Shown here: one piece after another, positions 5,871-12,385 of the stretch
Position numbering within the stretch: the first letter of the stretch is position 1
Layout: every line of letters begins with the position of its first letter
Assembly (NCBI GenBank): GCA_015491275.1
Contig: WFWF01000047.1
Span: 1-12,385, forward strand
Source of the DNA: Aquificales bacterium
GTDB lineage: Bacteria; Aquificota; Aquificia; Aquificales; Aquificaceae
DNA: 12,385 nucleotides
Direction of reading: 5' to 3'
Notes under the pieces: model-generated
Database searches by the model: none
Told to the model about the DNA's origin: nothing
Seen by the model: only the letters and a program-made list of their open reading frames with translations
Translations under genes and position numbers: made by a program

Positions 5871-6377
5871 TTATTGACCTATTTCCTTCTTTTTTGTGAA
5901 AAACAATGCCAAGGAAATACCTACCGCTCCCGCTGATAAATATAGAAGATCAATAGGTGTACTATACTTCATGTTAAGGGCTGTTTTGAAAAAGATAACT
6001 ATGAGTACCATTATTACCACCCTTCCGAGCTTTTCTTTTAAATCTTCCAAGTTTCTTATAAACAGTACCTTTGAGCTTCTTTCGTCCTTCTGAGCCTGAT
6101 CAATCTTTGATATGAAGATCTCATATATACCCAAAGCAAAGATTAAAAGGAAGGTGCCTATGAGAAACATGTCTATGGAACTTATGGCTGAACTGAGAAG
6201 CTTTTTTTGAAATATCTCATAATCCTTAATTGATGATTTTGTAATAACAACAAAGAATTCATAAAAGCCCGCCATGAAAAGGGCTAATGCGTAGAGAATG
6301 GAACTTATTACCGCGAATAGGACAAGAAGCCTTGACTTCCATAGGATACCTTCAAATATCTCTTCAAGCCTTTTCAC
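5871..6377 (-). CDS. YqhA/UPF0114 family inner-membrane protein
   Basis: The 168-residue protein has four likely membrane segments at about 17-44, 65-88, 117-135 and 142-160. It carries the family pattern SSIDMFLIG (66-74) followed by GIYEIFISKID (83-93), which matches E. coli YqhA (164 residues) in order and spacing. The function of the family is not established. It starts with GTG at 6377, 15 bases after the priA stop on the same strand, with a poor ribosome-binding site, so it is probably the last gene of the uvrA-murE-priA unit. I see no hairpin plus T-run after its stop, so a terminator could not be assigned. Confidence 0.8.
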   Translation of the reverse strand: MKRLEEIFEGILWKSRLLVLFAVISSILYALALFMAGFYEFFVVITKSSIKDYEIFQKKLLSSAISSIDMFLIGTFLLIFALGIYEIFISKIDQAQKDERSSKVLFIRNLEDLKEKLGRVVIMVLIVIFFKTALNMKYSTPIDLLYLSAGAVGISLALFFTKKKEIGQ

Positions 6378-6392
6378 AAGAAAAATAGTATA

Positions 6393-8408
6393 TCAATCTA
6401 CGGTTATCTCTGAGGCAAATTTACGAAAGTCCTTTCTGAGAAAATCAAGGATGCTCCTTATAAGATCCGTATGATGCCTGTTAACCCTTATGGTTATCCT
6501 TACACCCTCTGGTACCCTTAAAGATCTTATATCCGCGGAAGAATCCTTTAAAAAATCCCTGAGGAGTTTAACTTCCTCAGTCCCTTTTACTTTCACATTT
6601 ATTATTCTGGTGAAGGGGGGAAGGTTCTCCACCCTTCTTCTTTCCAATTCCCTTTTCAGGAATAAGAAAGGGTCTTTCCTTTCTATGCTCTCTATAGCGG
6701 GATGGTTGTCTATAATTGACTGGATTATTACGCCCTTTTTGGCGGTGGTAAGACATCTCCATAGAAAGTAGTAAAACTGTTCGTCCGCCCTGTAGTCCGG
6801 TACGGATAATATATTTTCACCGTTAACAACTATAACATAATCAAACTGAGAGGACCATGGGGCGTTCGTATCAAAGAAAGTATCTTCCCTTATACCCCAT
6901 CTCTTTTCAATCACTTCCATAACCTTTTCTATTCCTATACCGAGTTCACGAAGGGGATACCCGCAATCGGGACAACGGTTCTCAACTTCTGTGAATCTGC
7001 ACTTTGTACAAACAGTATAACCTTTTGATCTGAAGAAGGTAAGGAATGTACCGCAGTCAGGACATTGGGCGATAAACTGGCATTTTTCACAGTACATGTA
7101 GCTGTATCCCTTTTTGTGAGAGATTATTAGTTTTGTTGCATCCTTTTCATTTAAAATACTTACCGATTCCCGCGTTAGTATCTCATTGTAGTGCCTTTTT
7201 ACAACCTGCGTTCTTACTCTTTTAAGAAGGTTGATATCCTTTTTAAATACACCCCTTTCCTTAAGGTAGTAGCTTTCTAAGGATGGAGCTGGACTTCCTA
7301 TGCTGAAGCCCGATCCGAATTCCTTTGCTATAAAGAAGGCAAGATTTCTTATGTCAATATGAGGCTCCTTAAAGTGTTTAACGGAAGATAAATGATCATC
7401 AAGTACTATTAAATTGCTTAAATCCCCCAAGGGAAGTAGGGAAGCGGGAAAGCTTCCCGCTATTAATGTATTACCCTTATGTGCTAAAATCCATCTATCT
7501 TTCAATAATTTTTCTTTCAGCCCTCCCTTTATAACCGGTACACCTTCTTCTTCAATCTTAAGAAGGTGGTTCTTTGATGTTGATAGGACAAGGGTTGAAC
7601 CTTCCGTTTCTTCGTGTTTTGCCCTTATATAGTCCCATACACTATCAAAGTGTCCCCATATCAGATAATTTTCATGCTGTGCCCTTTTTACCGGATCTCT
7701 TCGGTGTTTAACATGTGCCTTATCTTCGTGTTGTTCTTTTACCGTGACTATAATTCCCCTTTTTAGTAGAGAGTTTATATGCCTTTTGGAGAGGCCCTCT
7801 TTAAGAAGATCCTCTTCCCTTGCCTTTCCTTCACCTCCAATCTTTAGAAGTATCCTTTTTATTTCTGGTTTTTTGATGTTTGATAGGGCATCCTTCAAAT
7901 CCGTACCGAGACTAAACACCCTTTCCTCTTCTTCCATGCTTATCCATTCTTCCCTTACACCCAGTATTCCTTTTTGTATCAAGGAATCTATCAGGCTTCT
8001 ACCGTATCTCCTTACAGCCTTTTCGTAAGTATAGTTTTTTCTTTTTTCTATGTAGCTGATAACTTCACTTGTCTTTTTATCAAGCCCTTCCTTTACTTTG
8101 GGAAATAGGATTCTTTCTTTGTATTTTATAAAGGATGAGGGTATTAGTTGAAAAAGTAAGGCTGTGAAGGGCACCCTGTAAAATCTTGAAAGCTCCTTAA
8201 GGGCTGATATGTGATGAGGAAGTATAAGGGGAAGTTTGTCCGGATAAGTAGAGGTTACTTTTTTACCTTCGGTAGCTATGTCAGTTATTATCCCCGTATT
8301 TCCCTCTTCTTCAATAATTACCCTGAACCCTAAAAAGGGTTCTGAAGGGGGTTCGGGAAGATCAAGATTTTTAATTCTTCCCGTATCAAAGGCTACCTTA
8401 AAGAACAT
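6393..8408 (-). CDS. priA: Primosomal protein N' (PriA) with degenerate helicase motifs
   Basis: PriA recognises stalled forks and loads the replicative helicase. This 671-residue copy keeps the N-terminal DNA-binding region, eight zinc-binding Cys in four CxxC pairs (440/443, 449/452, 467/470, 479/482), the following GIGIEKV, PDYRADE (537-543) and the RRVENLPPF region (591-599). The ATPase is not conserved. Where the family has GxTGSGKT after YLI, here there is WGHFDSVWDY (251-260). The DEEH box is replaced by VLDDH (335-339). The GTQM-AKG motif near 513-519 and the QVAGRAGR motif near 550-558 are gone. The frame is open throughout and the gene is not decaying, so loss of helicase activity appears to be fixed. 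Actinobacterial PriA proteins are a known parallel. The ATG overlaps the preceding stop by one base (TGATG), implying coupled translation. A few percent shorter than E. coli PriA (732). Confidence 0.88.
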   Translation of the reverse strand: MFFKVAFDTGRIKNLDLPEPPSEPFLGFRVIIEEEGNTGIITDIATEGKKVTSTYPDKLPLILPHHISALKELSRFYRVPFTALLFQLIPSSFIKYKERILFPKVKEGLDKKTSEVISYIEKRKNYTYEKAVRRYGRSLIDSLIQKGILGVREEWISMEEEERVFSLGTDLKDALSNIKKPEIKRILLKIGGEGKAREEDLLKEGLSKRHINSLLKRGIIVTVKEQHEDKAHVKHRRDPVKRAQHENYLIWGHFDSVWDYIRAKHEETEGSTLVLSTSKNHLLKIEEEGVPVIKGGLKEKLLKDRWILAHKGNTLIAGSFPASLLPLGDLSNLIVLDDHLSSVKHFKEPHIDIRNLAFFIAKEFGSGFSIGSPAPSLESYYLKERGVFKKDINLLKRVRTQVVKRHYNEILTRESVSILNEKDATKLIISHKKGYSYMYCEKCQFIAQCPDCGTFLTFFRSKGYTVCTKCRFTEVENRCPDCGYPLRELGIGIEKVMEVIEKRWGIREDTFFDTNAPWSSQFDYVIVVNGENILSVPDYRADEQFYYFLWRCLTTAKKGVIIQSIIDNHPAIESIERKDPFLFLKRELERRRVENLPPFTRIINVKVKGTEEVKLLRDFLKDSSADIRSLRVPEGVRITIRVNRHHTDLIRSILDFLRKDFRKFASEITVD

Positions 8409-8671
8409 CAGTAATTGTCAAGGATCATGTCAAGGATATGGGCTAATATTTCAAATTCCCACTGGTGGAAGTGATCATCTCTATTAAGTATGTGTATTAT
8501 CCCTATACTTTCAAAGTAAAGTAGCATCTTTGCAAGGTCCGCCAGACCGCATATCTTTGACGATTTTAAATCATGCATCTTTATGCGGGGAACGGGCTTC
8601 TGGGATTGCTTAAATATATCTATGAGTTCTTCTTTAAGTGTATAATACAGCGCTTCAAAGTCACAGCTCAT
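8408..8671 (-). CDS. Unrecognised 87-residue protein between murE and priA
   Basis: I do not recognise this family. The protein is acidic, with no signal peptide or membrane segment. It appears mostly helical, with a first amphipathic helix (about 5-22), a basic/Pro region (KPVPRIKMHDLKSS, 25-38), a short LADLAKMLLYFESIGIIHIL stretch (43-62) that resembles a winged-helix-like recognition segment, then an aromatic and His-rich tail (HFHQWEFEILAHILD). It starts 10 bases after the murE stop and its TGA overlaps the priA ATG by one base, so it is certainly in the operon. The tight coupling suggests it is real and made in proportion to PriA. A role with PriA is a guess from position only. Confidence 0.72.
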   Translation of the reverse strand: MSCDFEALYYTLKEELIDIFKQSQKPVPRIKMHDLKSSKICGLADLAKMLLYFESIGIIHILNRDDHFHQWEFEILAHILDMILDNY

Positions 8672-8681
8672 GTTAGTCTTA

Positions 8682-10076
8682 TTATTTTATCAGGTCAATT
8701 ATTACATCCCTGTCGCTAAATTTTATCCTTTTGTCTTTTATTTCTTGATAATCTTCATGCCCTTTCCCCGCTACAAGTATTATGTCGCCCTCTTTTGATA
8801 TTTTGAAGGAGAAATGTATGGCTTCTTCCCTGTCTTCTTTTATGAACACCTTGTCTTTGTTTGAGATGCCTTTGAGTATATCTCCTATTATGGAGAGGGG
8901 ATCTTCATTTCTCGGATTGTCTGAAGTTAGAATAACTATATCGGAGAGCGCTTCCGCCACCCTGCCCATGAGAGGTCTTTTGCCTTTGTCCCTGTTTCCT
9001 CCCGCTCCGAATACGGTAATTATCCTTCCCTTTTCCCTTATCCTGTTGATTGCTTCAAGGACATTTCTAAGGGCATCGGGTGTATGGGCATAATCTATGA
9101 TAAATACCCTCCCCTTTACTTCTATCCTCTCAAACCTTCCCGGCACCCTTATTTTTTTAACCGCCTCTTTTACGGTTTTCTCATCTATCCCTATATCAAG
9201 GCAATAAGATACACCCGCGGTTATGTTATAAGCCTGAAATTCTCCTACGAGGGGGGAATTAACGACTATTTCCTTACCCCTGTGATATATTTTTACATTC
9301 GTGCCCTTAAAGGTTGAATGTACCGCGAGTATTTTTGTATCTCCATCAGATCCAAAACCGGTTGCATCCTTTCCCGCCTTTTTTAATTCTTCGTAAATTT
9401 TTTTCCCGTAAGGGTCATCTACATTTATATAAGCCATATTGTAGCTGTATTCCTTAAACAGCCTTGCCTTTGCCTTAAAGTATTCTTCCATATTTTTGTG
9501 ATAATCTAAATGATCCTGTGAAAGATTTGTAAATATTACCGCATCAAAGGAAGTTCCTCTTATCCTTTCTTGGTCAAGGGCATGAGAAGACACCTCAGCA
9601 CTTACATATCTTACTCCCTCTTCCTTCATCCTCTTTAGGATACTAAACCACAGGTGAGACGGCGGTGTTGTTCTCCCTTCCGAGATTATATCCTCTTTTA
9701 TTCTGTAGTTTATTGTTCCTATTGCCCCTGTAGGGAATCCAGCCTCTTTTAATATACCTTCAATTATATAAGTTACCGTAGTCTTGCCGTTTGTTCCTGT
9801 TACCCCAACAACATTCAATCCTTCAGAAGGAAATCCGTAAAAGAGATTGGATGCTACTGCAAAAGCCTTCCTTGCATTTTTAACCCTCGTTACTCGGGGG
9901 TGTCTTATGGGCTGATCCGTTACCGTTAAGAACGCTCCCTTTTTAAAGGCTTCGTCTATGAATATATTGCCGTCCGTTGAAGAACCCTTTATGGCGAAGA
10001 ATATATATCCTTCCCTTACCTCCTTTGAATTGTTTGTAATGCCTTTGCATATTCTAAGTGCATCAAGCAGGTTCAT
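8682..10076 (-). CDS. murE: UDP-N-acetylmuramoyl-L-alanyl-D-glutamate--2,6-diaminopimelate ligase
   Basis: MurE adds the third stem-peptide residue to the peptidoglycan precursor in the cytoplasm, using ATP. The 464-residue protein has the N-terminal UDP-binding domain (1-88, with NNSKEV and FFAIKG), the P-loop GVTGTNGKTT (91-100), the TTPPS motif (136-140), SSHALDQER, the lysine region YFKAKARLF (199-207, the lysine carbamylated in the family), IDYAHTPDAL (327-336), FGAGGNRDKGKRPLMG (356-371) and DNPR (386-389). DNPR marks meso-diaminopimelate as substrate, as in Gram-negative bacteria, in place of lysine. It starts four bases after the uvrA stop and is followed after ten bases by the small unknown gene. 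Complete and normal. Confidence 0.95.
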   Translation of the reverse strand: MNLLDALRICKGITNNSKEVREGYIFFAIKGSSTDGNIFIDEAFKKGAFLTVTDQPIRHPRVTRVKNARKAFAVASNLFYGFPSEGLNVVGVTGTNGKTTVTYIIEGILKEAGFPTGAIGTINYRIKEDIISEGRTTPPSHLWFSILKRMKEEGVRYVSAEVSSHALDQERIRGTSFDAVIFTNLSQDHLDYHKNMEEYFKAKARLFKEYSYNMAYINVDDPYGKKIYEELKKAGKDATGFGSDGDTKILAVHSTFKGTNVKIYHRGKEIVVNSPLVGEFQAYNITAGVSYCLDIGIDEKTVKEAVKKIRVPGRFERIEVKGRVFIIDYAHTPDALRNVLEAINRIREKGRIITVFGAGGNRDKGKRPLMGRVAEALSDIVILTSDNPRNEDPLSIIGDILKGISNKDKVFIKEDREEAIHFSFKISKEGDIILVAGKGHEDYQEIKDKRIKFSDRDVIIDLIK

Positions 10077-10080
10077 ACTA

Positions 10081-12385
10081 CTAATTTAAGAACTTTTTTA
10101 GAAATCTTCCCGTATATGATTTTTTTATTTTCACAATTTCCTCCGGCGGACCTTCCGCAACAACATCTCCTCCCCTGTCCCCGCCTTCCGGTCCGAGGTC
10201 TATTATCCAGTCCGCACACTTTATAACATCAAGGTTGTGTTCTATGACCACAACCGTGTTGCCCCTGTCAACAAGCTTTTGTAGAACATCAATTAGTTTT
10301 TTTACATCATCCATGTGAAGACCCGTCGTAGGTTCATCAAGAAGATACAAGGTTCTGCCCGTTTCCTTTTTGGATAGCTCCCTTGCAAGCTTTATCCTTT
10401 GTGCCTCTCCCCCCGACAAGGTGGGGGCAGGTTGACCGAGTTTTATATATCCGAGACCCACATCCTTAAGAAGCTCAAGCCTCCTTCTTATGGCGGGATT
10501 ATGTTGGAAGAATTCGTAGGCTTCGTCAACCGTCATATCAAGGACTTCCGCTATATTTTTGCCTTTATAGAGAACATCAAGGGTTTCCCTGTTATACCTT
10601 TTTCCTTTACATACATCGCAGGTTACATAAACAGGCGGTAAAAAGTGCATTTCCACCTTTATAACCCCTTCACCTTGACAGGCTTCGCATCTTCCTCCTT
10701 TTACATTAAAAGAGAATCTTCCGGGCTTGTAACCCCTTGCCCTTGCTTCCAAAGTGCTCGCAAACAGGTTCCTTATCAAATCAAATATCTTTGTGTAGGT
10801 TGCAGGGTTGCTTCGCGGAGTTCTTCCTATGGGTGACTGATCTATATTTATAACCTTATCAATATGTTCAAAACCTTCTATCCTTTCAACCTCCCCGTGT
10901 GTCTCCTTGGAACCGTAAAATAATTGCCTTGCGTATTTCCAAAGTACATCATAAATGAGAGTGGACTTACCGCTTCCCGATACCCCGGTTATACATACAA
11001 AAAGCCCCAGGGGGATATTTACGGTTATGTTCTTGAGATTATGTTCCCTCGCACCTATTATCTTAAGCCATTTATCGGAAGGTTTCCTTCTTTCTTTTGG
11101 AACTTCTATTTTTAACCTTCCGGAAAGATAGGCACCCGTAAGGGAGTTTTTATTCTTTTTTATCCCCTCAACTGTACCTTGGGCAACCACATAACCGCCG
11201 TCTTTTCCCGCCCCGGGACCGAGATCAATAATATGGTCCGCGGACTCTATGGTTTCCGGGTCATGTTCAACGACTATTACCGTATTACCGAGGTCCCTCA
11301 GCTCTTTAAGGGTTTCTATAAGTCTGTGGGTATCCCTCGGATGCAAGCCTATGGAAGGTTCATCAAGGACATAAAGTACACCGGTAAGCTTTGAGCCTAT
11401 CTGTGTTGCAAGTCTTATCCTTTGCATCTCTCCGCCCGACAGGGTTGTTGCGCTCCTTCCGAGGGAAAGGTAGTCAAGTCCTACATTTACAAGAAATCCT
11501 AACCTCTCCGTAATCTCCTTTATAAGCCTTTCACCTATCTGCAACTCCTTTTCTGATAACTTTTCCGGTAGATGTTTAAAAAATTCATAAGATTTACCTG
11601 CTGGCATTGATACAACATCCCATATACTTTTGTCATCAACAAGCACAGAAAGGGCTTCTTTCCTCAGTCTTGCTCCTCCGCATTCGGGACACGGCACTTC
11701 CCTAATAAAATCCTCTATCTCTTCCCTTATCCTTTCTGCATCTTCTTCCATAAATCTTTTTTGCAGATGGTTTACTATGCCTTCATACTCAAAGCTTTCC
11801 TGTCCCCGTGTCCCGTAAAGGAGTATGTCCTTGGCACGCTGTGATAGTTTTGAAAATTTTGTATAAGGGTTTATACCCAGCTTTCTGAGGACATTGGCTA
11901 TGGAAAATTTCAGATACCCGAAATATCCAGACTGGGTTATTCTGAAAGCAGAAACCGCCGGTTCATCTTCATCTACCAAAAGACCCACATCTATCTCCCA
12001 CTTAACCCCCAGTCCTTTACATGAGGGGCATGCACCGTAAGGAGAGTTGAAGGAAAACAGTCTCGGAGACAGCTCGGGCAACGAAAAGCCGTGATCGGGG
12101 CATGTTAGCTTTTCGCTCATTAGTTCTTCCTTCATTGTCTCCGTATCTTCTACCTTTATTAATCCCTTTGAAAGCTCAAGGGCTTTTTCTATTGAAGTTA
12201 GGAGTCTTGCCCTTTCTTCATCTTCAACCACCAATCTGTCCACAACTACATCTATGTCGTGCTTTTTATTTTTCTCCAAGGGCGGTACCTCTATGACCCT
12301 TCTTAAATCACCGTCAACCTTTACCCTTGTAAATCCCATTCTTTCAATATCCCTCATGAGATCCCTAAATTCCCCTTTCTTACCC
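10081..12385 (-). CDS. uvrA: Excinuclease ABC subunit A (5' end outside the window)
   Basis: UvrA is the damage-sensing ATPase dimer of nucleotide excision repair; it hands damaged DNA to UvrB. The frame is open to the window edge: nine codons ahead of the Met at 12357 read GKKGEFRDL, matching the conserved region before the GFTRVKVDG strand, so that Met is internal. About 767 codons are present and the first 150-170 residues, including the first Walker A, are missing. Seen are the first zinc module (CPDHG, PRLFSFNSPYGACPSC), first signature LSGGEMQRIRLA, first Walker B YVLDEPSIGLH, second Walker A GVSGSGKST (about 10960-10986), second zinc module (GGRCEACQGEG, CDVCKGKRYNRETL), second signature LSGGEAQRIKLA and second Walker B YLLDEPTTGLH. 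The first zinc motif has His in place of one Cys, a common variant. It heads the minus-strand gene cluster. Confidence 0.97.
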   Translation of the reverse strand, partial: GKKGEFRDLMRDIERMGFTRVKVDGDLRRVIEVPPLEKNKKHDIDVVVDRLVVEDEERARLLTSIEKALELSKGLIKVEDTETMKEELMSEKLTCPDHGFSLPELSPRLFSFNSPYGACPSCKGLGVKWEIDVGLLVDEDEPAVSAFRITQSGYFGYLKFSIANVLRKLGINPYTKFSKLSQRAKDILLYGTRGQESFEYEGIVNHLQKRFMEEDAERIREEIEDFIREVPCPECGGARLRKEALSVLVDDKSIWDVVSMPAGKSYEFFKHLPEKLSEKELQIGERLIKEITERLGFLVNVGLDYLSLGRSATTLSGGEMQRIRLATQIGSKLTGVLYVLDEPSIGLHPRDTHRLIETLKELRDLGNTVIVVEHDPETIESADHIIDLGPGAGKDGGYVVAQGTVEGIKKNKNSLTGAYLSGRLKIEVPKERRKPSDKWLKIIGAREHNLKNITVNIPLGLFVCITGVSGSGKSTLIYDVLWKYARQLFYGSKETHGEVERIEGFEHIDKVINIDQSPIGRTPRSNPATYTKIFDLIRNLFASTLEARARGYKPGRFSFNVKGGRCEACQGEGVIKVEMHFLPPVYVTCDVCKGKRYNRETLDVLYKGKNIAEVLDMTVDEAYEFFQHNPAIRRRLELLKDVGLGYIKLGQPAPTLSGGEAQRIKLARELSKKETGRTLYLLDEPTTGLHMDDVKKLIDVLQKLVDRGNTVVVIEHNLDVIKCADWIIDLGPEGGDRGGDVVAEGPPEEIVKIKKSYTGRFLKKFLN

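Noticed and set aside
5868..5880. AGGT/ACCT dyad between the regulator and yqhA-like genes as a bidirectional terminator
   Set aside because: Only four-base arms and no adequate T-run on either strand.
7443..7461. Perfect hairpin with eight-base arms (AGCGGGAA / TTCCCGCT) around AGC
   Set aside because: It lies inside priA and encodes an ordinary GSFPAS stretch. No T-run follows on either strand, so it is not a terminator, and I saw no second copy in the window.
6393..8408. priA as a pseudogene
   Set aside because: The frame is uninterrupted over 671 codons, the zinc-binding cysteines are all kept and flanking genes are tightly coupled, which fits selection for a changed function better than decay.
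12355..12357. uvrA start at the ATG at 12357
   Set aside because: The frame continues to the window edge with nine codons that match conserved UvrA sequence, and known N-terminal motifs are missing, so this Met is internal.

Overview
The window looks like a chromosomal segment from a thermophilic bacterium of the Aquificota type (Hydrogenobacter, Thermocrinis or a relative). This rests on overall style only: Arg is mostly AGG, proteins are rich in Lys, Glu and Ile, genes are tightly packed, an outer membrane is implied, and the PriA homologue is catalytically degenerate. I cannot name the species. There are no rRNA, tRNA, CRISPR or insertion-sequence signatures, and no gene-free stretch over 300 bases.

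The left part (46-4338, plus strand) is a compact gene set resembling the Fap functional-amyloid system of Pseudomonas. In order it holds: a 460-residue secreted protein with five imperfect Asn/Gln-rich repeats and a C-terminal CxxC; a 114-residue companion with one copy of the same repeat; a Sec-exported C39-type cysteine peptidase (FapD-like); an outer-membrane beta-barrel (FapF-like); and, directly abutting it, an MlaF-type ABC ATPase. Both repeat proteins carry, just after the hydrophobic signal segment, a motif with the exact spacing of a double-glycine leader, the kind of site C39 peptidases cut. I infer that the peptidase trims the subunits in the periplasm before export through the barrel and assembly on the surface. 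No fapA or fapE homologue is visible here; either could lie upstream of base 1.

The middle (4325-5841) holds a cyclopropane-fatty-acid synthase on the minus strand, whose 3' end overlaps the ABC ATPase gene by 14 bases. Divergent from it is a 56-codon ribbon-helix-helix regulator. A perfect 8-bp-arm palindrome covers the regulator's start codon, next to a good -35/-10 promoter, which suggests autoregulation and an almost leaderless transcript.

The right part (5871-12385, minus strand) reads as one five-gene transcription unit: uvrA (5' end beyond the window), murE, an unrecognised 87-residue protein, priA and a YqhA/UPF0114 membrane protein. Gaps are 4, 10, -1 and 15 bases. It joins nucleotide excision repair, peptidoglycan precursor synthesis and replication restart. 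The PriA zinc-binding region is intact, but the Walker A, DEEH and late helicase motifs are gone, so it is probably a structural primosome factor, not a helicase.
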